This document shows, piece after piece, positions 34,402 through 45,827 of a DNA stretch of 64,000 nucleotides (the first letter of the stretch is position 1; each line of letters starts with the position of its first letter). A program made the translations under genes and the position numbers. The stretch covers positions 5,070,183 to 5,134,182 of the forward strand of contig JAMWFC010000117.1 of NCBI GenBank assembly GCA_027475525.1. The letters are read 5' to 3'. Source of the stretch: Macrolepiota albuminosa. Its lineage: Eukaryota; Basidiomycota; Agaricomycetes; Agaricales; Agaricaceae. A model generated the notes under the pieces. That model saw nothing but the letters and a program-made list of their open reading frames with translations. It did no database searches and was not told the DNA's origin.

Positions 34402-34666
34402 TGTAACCAAGTGGCCTAGAGCCTCAGCACTAGGTCTAACCTTAACCGTGTTGTTGCTGAACAACCTTCATGTTGTTCAGTAGATCCAGACTAGACTTTG
34501 CAGTATGTACTGCCATAATTGCTATATTACTAAATTACATAATATACTACATACAATTGTTGCTGCTACCTTACATAAGGTAGCTTTTTTGTTACACTAC
34601 TCATAGGACTAAATTAAACATCGATCTGATTTTGTGGTGTAACTGTAGGCTATTGACAGTGTTTCA
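34402..34666 (+). repeat. 5' LTR of old gypsy copy A
   Basis: 265 bp, TGTAACCAAG...GTGTTTCA. It matches the LTR at 58071 over its full length. It holds the hairpin CTACCTTAcaTAAGGTAG (about 34572), which corresponds in position to GCTGCTTAttAAGCAGC in the younger element's LTR. It is followed by cttttttgaac, as the younger LTR is followed by tttttttgaat, so this leader is conserved between the families. Confidence 0.75.
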
Positions 34667-34768
34667 CTTTTTTGAACCTGAAAGGTTCAATTCCAGCCTA
34701 TAAAAAGGATTATGAGTCTAGAACTAAATCTAGACTGATAGGAATTTTGAACATCAAACTCTAGTTAA

Positions 34769-35640
34769 TGTAAGGGCGACCTCTAGAGGCTGTGGCTCAG
34801 TCACACAGCTGGCAGAGGGAGATCCAAAGTGTATTAGAGTATGTACTGACAATATCATAATAACTACTCACCTGGCAGGGAGACATCCAAAGAGAACAAG
34901 TCTAGGGATTCCCTATGCCAGTTTGGATGCTTCTGGGGCTTCTGAAGCATGGGAAACAACTGTACAGTACAACAAAACCTTAAAAACTCAAAAATTGACT
35001 AACCAAACAACTGTGCAAACAAGGCAGGAAAACTCTGGACTTTAGAAGTCAGAAAGGCAAACTCTGGCTTATATAAGCAGTCTGGAAGCGGTGCTGAAGG
35101 GCCCACACTTGTCTAAATAGTAGCTAAAGAATCAGAGCACCTCAAGGGCTGAGAGTAGTACTAACAGATAGTGTTGAAAGAATAGAAACAGTAAAATGAA
35201 ATAATGTCAGAAGAAATAAGAGAATGAATGAAGGGAGAGTAAAGAGATAAGGAGTGAGAAAAGGAAGAAATGAGGAGTCCCCTGACACTGGCTTCACACC
35301 CAGTTGAACGAGCTGCGCTGCGTGCCTTCGGCACACAGCTAGCATCTCGTTGGGGGCTTCGCCCGCAAACCCCCCCCAACTAAGCCTCCACCCTAACCTC
35401 ACTTCGTTCGGTTAGGGCTCCAAGTATGTATAAGTAATTCAGCCTCCACCTTAACCTCACTTCGTTCGGTTAAGGCCTCGGTATTTCCCAACTCAGTGCT
35501 CAATCCCGGCCTCAACCTCACTTCGTTCGGTTAAGGCCTCGGTATTTCCCAACTCAGTGCTCAATCCCGGCCTCAACCTCACTTCGTTCGGTTAAGGCAC
35601 TCGGTACAAACTTGTCAAAGTATTATTGTAAGCTGAATTG
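34769..35640 (+). repeat. TGTAAG repeat with hairpin cluster
   Basis: Related to 58631-58804 plus 59496-59850 (the other copy is split by a solo LTR). Begins tgtaagggcgacctct. The 3' part holds stable short hairpins: GTGCC-ttc-GGCAC (35322-35334), GGGC-ttc-GCCC (35354-35364), and an array of CCTAACC-loop-GGTTAGG stems with the common loop tcacttcgttc at about 35391, 35449, 35510 and 35571 (periods 58, 61, 61). The element type is unknown; clustered terminal hairpins would fit a Helitron-like or fold-back element. It lies inside the leader of gypsy copy A. Confidence 0.65.
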
Positions 35641-36615
35641 AATTTTTCAGATTTTTTAAACATTTATCACTCTTAAAAAAATCAGTGTATCAGTAGCCTT
35701 TAAGTTTTTTCTGATTTTTCATTGATTTTTCTGGAAGTTTTTGAGTATTTTCTACCAAGATCTACTGGAAAACATACTAAAAAGACAATTCTTTGTTCAA
35801 TCTTTTTGTTTTTCAACTCAAGTCTTAAATTCAACTTCAATACTATTATTAATTTGTTGATATTTTATGTTCTGAGTAGTTAAAAGCTCAAATACAATCT
35901 CAACCTTACTTTTTTCGGTGCAAGAAATTGAGCTCAAATTTGACTTCAACTCATTCAAATATTAACATTACATTGTTTAATATATAAAACATTAATTTAT
36001 TAACTTTGCACTATATGAATCTTCAATAAAATATGCTCAGGACATACATACATTGGGTGCAGAGAATGACATTCTTTTGTAATCCAATTAATTTCAGAAT
36101 TTGATTTGAATAGTTTTGTTACAAAACATTTTGACTGAACTTAGAAAAATAAGAAAAATTGCCACAGGAAGCTAGTTCTGGTTCTTAGGCTTAAAAATGA
36201 CCAATATAGTCCCTCCAATACCTTTGAGAGCATTAGATCAAGTGTTATTCAAAATCTAATTACAATATTTTTTTAATAATTTTGACAGAAAGATTTAAAT
36301 AAAAATCTGAACTTAATTGCATTATTTTCACTGTATTTTTACATTGTTTTGGCAAAAAATATCATTCCTGCACCCAGTGATAAAGAGAGGAACCAACAAA
36401 AAAACAAAAATGATTGCAGAACATGTGTATCATGCAAATTAATGCTAAACAATGGAAAGAGCCGAAAATCTGATGTGCACAGCCACAATTTCAAAGTCAG
36501 CTTATTTGATAAGCTGCTGACAAAGATTAGCTAAGATTTTGATATTCTGACAAATCTTAGGTCAGCAGTGCCAAAAAAGGATGAAGTTCACACGAATTGT
36601 CCCATAATATATAGA
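35641..36615. other. AT-rich stretch, no gene seen
   Basis: Very AT-rich with long T and A runs between the hairpin cluster and the start of gypsy copy A gag. No domain, RNA gene or repeat recognised. Confidence 0.5.
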
Positions 36616-36639
36616 TGAGCTGGAGGAGACGGTGGTAGG

Positions 36640-37830
36640 CAGTCACCAGCACAATGGAATGGTGAAACTCCAGCATATGGTGCAGGTCAAAGACCTGTGT
36701 GGGTGTTCTCCACTATCCCACCAGCAAAGGGTAGGAATAAGACACCAGGGTTAACTGAGGCGACTAAGGTGGACAATAATAATATGCACCAGCACCTCAG
36801 CAGTATAATTGATGACACAGTAGGCATGCCCTTGTGGCTACTGGAGGGTATCAAGCCATGTAAAGCAGAAGCCAAGCATATCCAGCTATATTAAGGAGAA
36901 TTCAAGTTCAGTGACTTGGAGAATTGGATGATGGATGTATGTAATCACCTGGCATCATGCCAGTATGGAGGGGACCGCTTAAACAGAGAACATGTATTTG
37001 TGCTGTCAGAGTTCTTGGATGGGCCAGCCAAGAATTGGTTCTGGCAGCATGTTCTCCACTATAACAGAGCACAACAACAGTGGATGTTCAAGGATGTCAT
37101 CCTTGAGCTATATAACCATTTTGTCAGTGCATTGACTATGCAAGATGCATGGGAGGCATTTGTCAATGCTACATTTATGGAGAAACTTGGCATCCAAGGT
37201 TTCTATGATACCTTAATTGATCATGCCCAGAATATGTCTATATACCCAGATAGCTGGGTAATGACAGATATGTTCTTGAGAGGTATTCCAGATGCAATGA
37301 GGGAGTCCCTGATTTGTGATAATGGACTCTCCCCTGAAGTAAATTCCATGGAGGAATTTGTTGTGCATGCACTCTGCTATAAACAGTTGTGCAAAGTGGC
37401 ACAGCACTCTGATCTGCACCGTGCCAAGATGCAGCCTATAGTGCATCAGGTTAAAAGACAGGAGCCCCAGAAGGTCAGCACCTTTTGGGCAAGATGGCAA
37501 GACCTGGCTGACAATCTGGACCCACAGCTTGTGATACAGCAGATAGTGGGGCAAGTGCTGATGTTTAGGAGCTCTCACCCGCTGGTGCAGCGCAAGGTGA
37601 AGGGCAAGCCAGGGGAGGGAGCAGGTCAGGCAAGGCAGCTGACACTGGCCTACTGTCTCTGACGAGGATAAAGTGGACTCAGATAATGAGCCTGACATCA
37701 ATGACAACAAGGTGGAGCACCTCAATACTAAGGTTACAGAGATGGGCAAGGTCTCTGGGGAGGAGGACAACTTGGACACCGAATATGTTGAGGTAGACAT
37801 ATATGACGTCTATGATAATGACTATTATGG
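36640..37830 (+). pseudogene. Gypsy copy A gag, decayed
   Basis: Reads MHQHLSSIIDDTVGMPLWLL, FKFSDLENWMMDVCNHLASC, then EKLGIQGFYDTLIDHAQNMS and NGLSPEVNSMEEFVVHALCY. These align with the younger element's gag (FSDLEDWAMDVCTHLAMC, EKLGVQGFYDTLNDHAQNMA). A TAA lies before GEFKFSD and a TGA ends the main open part at 37660. The zinc knuckle is not recognisable. CpG is nearly absent where the younger copy has it: in a matching stretch of about 125 bases I count one CpG here against five there. Confidence 0.85.
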
Positions 37831-38011
37831 TTGAGAGTCTGAAATGGAGTTCATGGGAGCACTGATGGATTACCTGGTCAGTGAAATGGACTGCCCAATA
37901 GGAGCAGCCAATGAGAAGGTGTATAAGGTACACCTTCACAAATCACCTGAAAAGCTGTTTAGGCCAGCAGTGAAGAGAGAGGACAAAGAATGCCTCATGT
38001 TGTTGTGGAAG

Positions 38012-38651
38012 AGGGATACTCTTACTGAGGAAATGTCCTTGGTAGTTGGTCGTTTCCTGTGGTCAGAACACAAGTAGGCAACAAAAGAAGAAGGAAGTAG
38101 CCATGTGATAGTCTCCACATAGGGTACAAATATTGCAAGAAGAGAATAGAGTACACTTTTGCAAGAGGAGTCAGAGTGTGATAAGGAAAACAAGGTCAAT
38201 GTTGCCAGAGAAATCGACCAGATTGAGATATCAGACAATAGAGGGTCAAAGTTTTGAGAGAAGTCCCAAGCAGCCAAAGACAAAACTCAGACCAGAAAAG
38301 TGGGGTATGAAAACCTGTCTTTTTATTTGTTAAGGCTGCCTTTTTATACCTATTTTATAGGACCTCTGCATTGCCAATCCCTGTCCCAGACGCCTCCCAT
38401 TGTTGATTTCCTCACATATTTACATTTTGACCGCTGGTTGGTCTCATAATTACAAACCTTATTTCCCTCTTTCCATATCCATACCCTTGATTTCCCAATC
38501 TGTCCATCCAACTTTTTGTCCACCCTTTTACTTTCCCATTTCTCTTTGTTTGATGTAAACTCCCTCTTGTCCATGTCAAATCTACTTTGCATGCCATATC
38601 TCCTTCACAGTGTATTTCCATCTGCAGAATCTATTTCTCTACCACATTGTA
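38012..38651. mobile_element. 640-bp unclassified insertion in gypsy copy A
   Basis: Copy A protease region is interrupted relative to the younger element between KECL and YVEVDGHKAW. The insert is bracketed by tgtggaag at 38004-38011 and 38652-38659, an 8-bp match that could be a target duplication. The ends are not clear terminal inverted repeats and there is no coding domain; the right half is pyrimidine-rich. Confidence 0.45.
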
Positions 38652-41530
38652 TGTGGAAGTTGATGGGCACAAGGCTTGGACCTTGTGGGATTCTGGGAGT
38701 ACAACAACTGGTATAATGCCTCAGTTTTGTCAGGTACACAATATCTACATGAGCAAGCTGAAGGAGCCATTGCTTCTTCAGCTGGAAACTGTGGGCAGTC
38801 ATGCTACTGTCCAGTTCAGAACACAGGTGGCTATAGCTTGTGCAAAGACTAAGAGCTGGGAATATCTTGATATGGCAAACTTTGACCACTATGACATGAT
38901 TGTCAGGACATTGTACATGCATAAACATAATGTTATTCTGGACTTCAAGAATAATCAGATTGTGGTGGATGGTGAGACCATCCCATCTATATGGGTGGCT
39001 CTGGACAATGGGGATGGGAGGATCCATCACCACAGAGCCATTGAAAAAAACTGTTAATATGGTGGGAAACAATTTCCCACTATGAAGGAGGTTGAGCTGG
39101 GGCAAGCTTGCCGAGCAATAGCCCTGCACTTATGGTGCTGGAACAGGAGGTTGAAGAGTACAAGCACACTCTGAAGAAGGGAAAGAAAGAGCCCAAAAAG
39201 ACTAAGACACTCAAAGTACAGGGTAAGGTGGCAACCAAAAGTAGGAGAGCTGAGGATAGTGAGCCTCAGAAGGTAGCCAAATGCCAACCAACATTATCAA
39301 AAGTTAAGGTTAAGGACCTTGTTACAGATGAAGAGGAAAGGGTGGACACATTGTTGTCATTGCTAATAGAGAGGTCGATCTGGGATTGACCTATACCACA
39401 CCCAACATTTGAGTGGGCATTTGATCCCTGCATGCCTCCAGAATGGAACAAATTGGTGTCGTCCATGTATGCATGGAGGGGATCACACTGGAATGTGACA
39501 GGGGAACAGTATCAACAGGCAACTGATGATGAAGTGTCCCAGCCAAGCAAGATAATTTTTGATGGATTATTAGTCATAGTGAGGAGGCAGAAGCAGCTGC
39601 CTCTGGCTTATCTACATATACTAGACAAAAGTGAACTGAGAATTGCAGCCCTCAGAGAGAAATATGGGCATCTGAGGACAAAAGAGGAAGCAACAGTGCT
39701 TGTCCAAAGGCCAACACAAGATAAAGAAAAGGGTAAAGCTGAGGGGCTGACACTGGAGGACATTCCTGTCCTGTGACAGCAGTGGCAGGAGGAATTTGCA
39801 GATATTCTAAATGGCACCAAGGAGGAACTGCCTTCTTGGCAAGAAGTGAATCATGAAATCAACCTTATTGATGAGACTAAAGTGTATAGATACCCCCTTC
39901 CACAATGCCTGATGGCGTTGCAGCAGCAGCTGGGAGACAAGACTAACTGGTACTTGAAGGCTAGATGGTGGAAGGCTAGACCAGCCTCCCAGGCAGCACT
40001 CTTGTTGTGTATTCTCAAGAAAGATGGAATGTTGAGAACAGCATTAGATGCTTGACAACAAAATAACAATATGGTAAAGGATGTGACTCCATTGCCAGAT
40101 CAGGAAGTAATCCAGGAGGATGTTGCATGTGCCAAGTTCAGGTCAAAGATTGACCTGACAAATGCACATGAACAAGTATGGATCCAAGAGGGTGATATCC
40201 ATAAGATGGTGTTCTCATCAATTACGAGAACATATGTTAGTAATATCATGCAGATTGGAGACTGCAATGCTCCAGCAACATTTTAGAGGTTAATGACCTC
40301 CATTTTTCAAAACATAATCAGACGGTTCATACACATATACCTAGACAATATATTCGTCTTCTCCGATACTATCAAGGACTATGAGCAGCATCTGCAAATA
40401 ATTTTTGAGTGCCTGAGGTCGAACTTGCTGTACCTCAAATGGAAGAAGTGTAAACTTTACTCTGATGCAATCAATTGTCTCAGACACAAGATTGATAGTC
40501 AGGGTATTTACCCTGACAAGGATAAGGTAGATCACATATGCAAGTGGAGAGTGCCTTGAACATATAATGACATTCAGAGATTTGTGGGCTTGATGAACTA
40601 TATAGGCAATTGTTTGCCTGATATTACCACTTATACAGGGCCATTAATGTTCATCACACAGAATGGAGCACCATTTGTATGGTGGCCCATTCACCAACAA
40701 TGCTTTGAGATGATCAAGCACATCTGCTCAAAAATCCCTGTGATCCGTCCCATTGACCCAAGGCAGTCTGAGCCTATATGGCTCATATGTGATGCCTCAA
40801 AGACTGGGGTCAGTGCCATGTATGGCCAAGGTCAGACTTGGCAAACATGCCATCCTGCTGAATTCATGTCAAAAAAGTTCACATCAGCTCAGCAGAATTA
40901 TGCAGTGCATGAACTGGAAATGTTAGTGATACTTGAGGCACTCCTCAAGTGGGAAGACAAGTTGATGGGGTATAAGATCCACATCATCACCAATCATAAA
41001 GCACTGGAGTTCTTCAAAACTAAAGCATCCCTATCTTCCAGGCAGTGCTGGTGGATTGACTATATGTCTCAGTACCAGTTTGACATAACATATTTCAAGG
41101 GTGAGCTCAATAAAGTTGCTGACTGTCTCTCAAGATATTTCGAGAGCGATAGGGCTACTGAGTACCATGATAGCTATGAGTATGTCAATGCAGATATATG
41201 CATTGACCTTCAAGGTGACGCCCTTCCCTATTATCGATACAAGGAAGTCAAAGAGCATGTGGTAGAGCTCTGGGCAATGCAAACATGGGAGCTACAGCAC
41301 AGCCAGCATATAATAGAAAGGCATGAGGTGTGGAATGTAGAAGATGAACAGCTTAGGCTGGCTCAGCAGAGTCCAAGTCCACAGCCAGAAGTCCTGGAGC
41401 AGGAGCCAGCAGGGCAAAGGTTTTGGGAAATGACCCTTGCTGACACGCTAAACATGCATGGAGGTGCCAGTACACCTCTGCCAGCAGTCACCAACAACTT
41501 TAGAGCCACGGTAAAATGGTTGTACCTGAA
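38652..41530 (+). pseudogene. Gypsy copy A protease, reverse transcriptase and RNase H, decayed
   Basis: Protease: DGHKAWTLWDSGSTTTGIMP with the catalytic DSG. Linker: EWAFDPCMPPEWNKLVSSMY. Reverse transcriptase: EVNHEINLIDETKVYRYPLP, KFRSKIDLTNAHEQVWIQEG, and YLDN in place of YLDD at about 40340. RNase H: WLICDASKTGVSAMYGQGQ, QQNYAVHELEMLVILEALLK, HIITNHKALEFFKTK and FDITYFKGELNKVADCLSRY. Stops interrupt it at several sites, including TGA for the Gln/Arg after ALDA and TAG after APATF. The frame runs straight into the younger element at 41531 and resumes after it at 53023. Confidence 0.88.
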
Positions 41531-41769
41531 TGTAGCGTAGTCTGCTATGTGGCGTTGGCTACATAGCTTTACTTACTGTAGTAGATATTATATTATATTT
41601 ATTATAATATAATATTAATATATTAATTACTTTACCCTATATATATGTACATATGTGCTGCTTATTAAGCAGCTTATTTTGTGTTTGTACTACATAGTCA
41701 ATAGACCGGACTGGTCTGATTCTGTGCAGTGTGAACATTAAGCTCACAACTTCCTGTAACTTCGTTACA
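41531..41769 (+). repeat. 5' LTR of younger gypsy element
   Basis: 239 bp, TGTAGCGTAG...CTTCGTTACA. Contains a long AT-only tract, then the hairpin GCTGCTTA/TAAGCAGC (about 41661-41677). No TGG primer site follows; the internal region starts tttttttgaatccgcc, so priming may be unusual. Confidence 0.94.
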
Positions 41770-41861
41770 TTTTTTTGAATCCGCCAGCTAGGATCTATTG
41801 CCTAGCATCCGACGTCAGTCGCTGAGTTCATTGACAGAACTCTATCAGCTTCTCGAGCTTC

Positions 41862-43441
41862 TTGCACAGCCACACCATGCAAATTTCAAACAGGGGATTG
41901 ATGAGTAATCCCATACCTGCAGTGCCCACTGACGGCGGGCGAAATGCCCACGACCTACGGGGAGACCCAGCAGACACCCAGGACGCGTCAGCGTCCAATG
42001 CGGGTCAGGTAAGACCCAAGGCTCGAGACCAAGGTCAGAGTACCGACCTGGCCGGGAATGAGAGCGAGGCCCGGAGAGCTGAAAGCTCACAGCAGGACGG
42101 TCCGCAACGCCTCCAGGACAAGATGCCCGGGGGATTAACGCCCCCAGTTACGCAGCTGCCAGGAGGACCGCGACGGTCTAGCTGATTGGCTTCCAAAGGA
42201 CCCCCGGAGGACGGCCGACAGTCAACAGGCACCTATGGCGCCCAGGAGATGCCAAGTTGTCAGTACGGACTGGGAGAGCCCTCCCTCCGAGCCGGAGTAG
42301 TGGGACCAGGCAGTCCACCGCGGGCTCAATGCCTTTTAAAATGGCGGAAGCCTGCATAGAGGAGGTACCAGAGGAGGCTGCAAGGCCTGAAGTATCCTGC
42401 GCGGAAAACCAATTCCCATGCACACCAGCAGTGGAGGAAGCTCCGGAGGTTGTAGAGCTTCCAGAGGAGGTGATGGAGTCGTCAAGTGACGACGACGCCG
42501 GAGCAGAGGAACAGCGGCTGAAAACTGCATACACCGTGCGCTTGCGGGTGTTCTGGGACTTGCACCCAGAGGTGATGAAATACACCACCTAAGCGTGACT
42601 TGAGCGCTACGTGTCAGCCCATATAGTAGCACTTAGGCGACAAGGGCACGAAGTGCCCAATGTATTCAGTACAAAATATACTGATTTAATGGTGAGAGTG
42701 CTCACGATGAAGCTGCAAATGTATGTGCAGCGGAAGGCCACACAGCAATTGGGGGTCTCGACCCCCTGGAGCCACATGTCCAAGGAATGCTCGGCACAAC
42801 GCAATCAAGACGTCGGAATTGAGCTAGTAGAGGCACTAGCACGGGCACAGGAAGTGCCCAAAGTAAGACCGGTGAGTACTTTTTATACTCCAGCAGGACA
42901 AGGGTGGCGTGAGGAGCCCCCACACATGCGTAACCACGACTGTAGGACAGATATGTCAGGTCTGGATGGGCACGATAGTACCGTGCTCAAGGTGGAAAGC
43001 GAGGCATCTGGGATGCCGTGCGTGCCCATGGCTGAAACGTTGAGCGACAGAGTCGCGTATCAACGTATGCGCAATGGCGACCTCAGGACTAAGGGACAGT
43101 CCCTTATCGACAATCAGGGCATCGTATTCAAGGGCACTAAGCCCATTGACGAGATGCGTCGTCAATTTGTCACGCAGGGTCAGGAGAATCAAGCTTCTCC
43201 AGCTCCAGGGCAGCGCAACGATCATGATTGAGGAGACTTCCTCGATCGAAATAGCGCCACGAGACGTGATGTCCCTGGTAACGGCCGGGATGACGGCCCT
43301 AGGTCAATTCCTTGAGATGAGGGCAATTATGCCCACAGTCAAGGAGGCTCGGGACGTCCTCCGCAAGGTGGACAAGGGAAGTCACTTCCCCATGCCGCTG
43401 ATTTGGTGACTAGATCCCCGGGTCAGCGGGAGGCCATTTGA
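41862..43441 (+). pseudogene. Leader / gag N-terminal region of younger gypsy element
   Basis: A long stretch between the LTR and the gag core. One frame stays mostly open from about 42257, through acidic text (PEVVELPEEVMESSSDDDAG), RLRVFWDLHPEV, a basic region and ELVEALARAQEVPKV, to the gag core in the same frame, broken by stops near 42590, 43229, 43315 and 43440. It could be an N-terminal gag extension or a separate small protein; I recognise no domain. Confidence 0.5.
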
Positions 43442-44437
43442 ATGCATCATGAAGCCATGCACAATTGCCTGCATCGAGTAGTCAATGATGCCCTGGGCAT
43501 AACCTTACGGTTACCAGACGGAGTGAAGCTGCATAAAGCAGACAGTAGGCACATTCATGCCTATACAGGCGCATCCAAGTTCAGCGACCTGGAAGATTGG
43601 GCGATGGATGTATGCACCCATCTTGCCATGTGCTTATATGGAGGCGACCGTATGGAACAAGAACAAATCTTTGTTCTTCCTGAGTTCTTGGCCGGAGAGG
43701 CCATGGGATGGTTTCGACGGGCAGTACTGCACGTCAACCGTGTCCAATATGACTGGACATTCAAAGGAGTCCTTACAGGACTGTACGATCGATTTGTACA
43801 CCCCTCAACGCTCCAGGATGCAAGGCGGGACTTCCAGTCCGCCAAGTACACTGAGAAGTTGGGAGTACAAGGGTTCTATGATACCCTTAATGACCATGCC
43901 CAGAACATGGCAGTATACCCAGACAGGTATATGATGCTCGAAACGTTCTTGGATGGCATTCCACCGGACATGCGCCACTATTTGATACATGAGGACGGAT
44001 TGTCCCCAGAAGTCAACAACGTGGAAGAATTTGTGGCATATGCCATCCGGTATGAGCAGTCTCTGAAGACTGCTAACCACTACAAACACCGGAGTGGACA
44101 CAAAGGGGGACTCAGGCGACTACCACCTGGTGGGACACCCTCACGGGGTCAGCATGTGGGGACCTTCCTGGCCCAAAAGACCGATTTGGACCGTGACCGC
44201 AACACATGGTTTGTTGTATGCAGAACCCCTGCGGCGAACCAAGGGCGGAGCCGCCCATGCCCAGATCGGGTGCCGGACAAAGAACGTACTAAACCAAGGC
44301 TGGACTTCAAACCGGCCAACCCACCAGGTCAGACAGGGACTTGTTTCGCGTGTGGCCAACCAGGCCACTACGCTACCAACTGCCCCGTGAAGCCAGGAGC
44401 CCCGAGGAAGGGGTATACACCCCGCGCCCACCTTTGA
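43442..44437 (+). CDS. Gypsy gag with CCHC zinc knuckle
   Basis: 331 residues from ATG 43442. Capsid-like core (FSDLEDWAMDVCTHLAMC, WFRRAVLHVNRVQYDWTFKG, EKLGVQGFYDTLNDHAQNMA), then a basic stretch and the zinc knuckle CFACGQPGHYATNC (residues 301-314, CX2CX4HX4C), which binds genomic RNA in particle assembly. The stop is TGA at 44435, and the same frame continues open afterwards (AAHTAAASGSDGDVSAESEA ... DVYDDVYDNEYYSRDSDS), so the original gag was probably longer and the TGA may be a decayed CGA. The ATG could be internal because the frame also continues upstream. Confidence 0.88.
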   Translation: MHHEAMHNCLHRVVNDALGITLRLPDGVKLHKADSRHIHAYTGASKFSDLEDWAMDVCTHLAMCLYGGDRMEQEQIFVLPEFLAGEAMGWFRRAVLHVNRVQYDWTFKGVLTGLYDRFVHPSTLQDARRDFQSAKYTEKLGVQGFYDTLNDHAQNMAVYPDRYMMLETFLDGIPPDMRHYLIHEDGLSPEVNNVEEFVAYAIRYEQSLKTANHYKHRSGHKGGLRRLPPGGTPSRGQHVGTFLAQKTDLDRDRNTWFVVCRTPAANQGRSRPCPDRVPDKERTKPRLDFKPANPPGQTGTCFACGQPGHYATNCPVKPGAPRKGYTPRAHL

Positions 44438-44580
44438 GCTGCACATACTGCAGCCGCAAGTGGGAGTGACGGAGATGTTTCTGCCGAGTCTGAGGCAGAG
44501 CACCCCACAAATGACCAGGAGCCCCCAGAGGAGGCATCGGGTGCCAAGCCCAAGAGTGTGGTCGTGGAGGGGGAGGAGTA

Positions 44581-44734
44581 CATCACAGTCGACGTATATG
44601 ACGACGTCTACGACAATGAGTACTACAGTCGCGACAGCGACTCTGAGTGCCTAGCGGCATCACAGTCGACGTATATGACGACGTCTACGACAATGAGTAC
44701 TACAGTCGCGACAGCGACTCTGAGTGCCTAGCGG
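44581..44734. repeat. Exact 77-bp tandem duplication (probable assembly artefact)
   Basis: 44581-44657 equals 44658-44734. It lies in the acidic gag-protease linker (DVYDDVYDNEYYSRDSDS). 77 is not a multiple of three, so it shifts the frame. Confidence 0.92.
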
Positions 44735-44777
44735 CATGATGGATTGGCCGTCCACAAATGATCCCGAATAGAATAAC

Positions 44778-45827
44778 GTGATTCGGATGAAGAAGGTGAC
44801 TCTTTGTCGTGCAGAGGGCACTTTGCAGCGCCCTACATTGAAACGAGCAGACAAGGAGTGCCTGGTCTCGTATGTGGACGTAGACGGCCACAAGGCATGG
44901 ACCCTATGGGACTCTGGGAGTACTACATCGGGCATAATGCCCCAGTTTGCCCATGTGTACGGAATATCTGTGCAGGAGTTGGATATGCCATTGGCGTTAC
45001 AGCTGGGCACCGTAGGGAGCCGAGCCATGGTGCAGTATGGGACAAATGTGACTGTCCAAACGCCGGGCTCACGTAGCCGGGAATACATGGATGTAGCGAA
45101 CTTTGATCGCTACGATATGATACTGGGAACACCATTCATGCGGCGTAACAAAGTCATATTAGACTTTGACCATTGTCAGGTGCTAGTGAATGGGAAAGTG
45201 ATCCCAGCCGAGTGAGCTACAGCAGACGACACTGATAATCGTCTGCGACATCATCGCACTATGGAGAAACGCAAGGACTCTCCATGACTTGGCCGGCGCA
45301 GAGTGCCGGCCATGGAGGATGTGGAGGAGGAAGTGCAGGCTATGCCTGGACTGAGCGCAGACCACAACGTGGTAATGATGAGCGAGGAGGAGTATCAAGC
45401 CTCCAAGAGGAGCAACGAGCGAATAATCGCTCATGATGTTTGAGGCGCAAAGCCTCCAGACAAGCACCATTGAAAGGCGAGACAACGGGAGGACTCAGTG
45501 GATGTATGTCCACCTACGTCCTCACGAGTCAAGTTGGAAGACTTGAGAGACAGCATCCGAGAGGCGGAAGCCTCAGGAGAGGGGGACACATGGTCCCTAT
45601 GGGAGCGACCAGCCCCCCTGCCGGAGTACGACTGGGCATACGACCCCCGAATGCCACAAGAGTGGAACGAGCTGGTGGCAGCCACGTGTGCGCAAAATGC
45701 GCACCAGAGATGGATGACCGTCAAACCAGCGTATCGCCAGCCAGCCTCGGACGAGGTGTCCGTAGCGTACTCACTTGTACGTGAGGGGAAAAGCCTCATG
45801 GCTTATAAGGCGTGGGTGCTCCGCTGA
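44778..45827 (+). pseudogene. Gypsy protease and linker, interrupted by TGA codons
   Basis: Aspartic protease: YVDVDGHKAWTLWDSGSTTS (catalytic DSG, Asp codon at 44910) and YDMILGTPFMRRNKVILDFD. The same frame then carries the acidic linker to YDWAYDPRMPQEWNELVAAT. Stops in this frame are TGA at 45213, 45285, 45441, 45471 and 45825, all TGA as expected from CGA decay. Near 45815 a one-base frame change is needed to enter the RT frame; copy A has no such change there, so it is a mutation and not a programmed frameshift. Confidence 0.8.

Noticed and set aside
35391..35610. CRISPR-like array (regular repeats of about 25 bp with 58-61 bp spacing)
   Set aside because: The spacers are near copies of each other, the repeat is a hairpin inside a transposon-like repeat, and the genome is eukaryotic.
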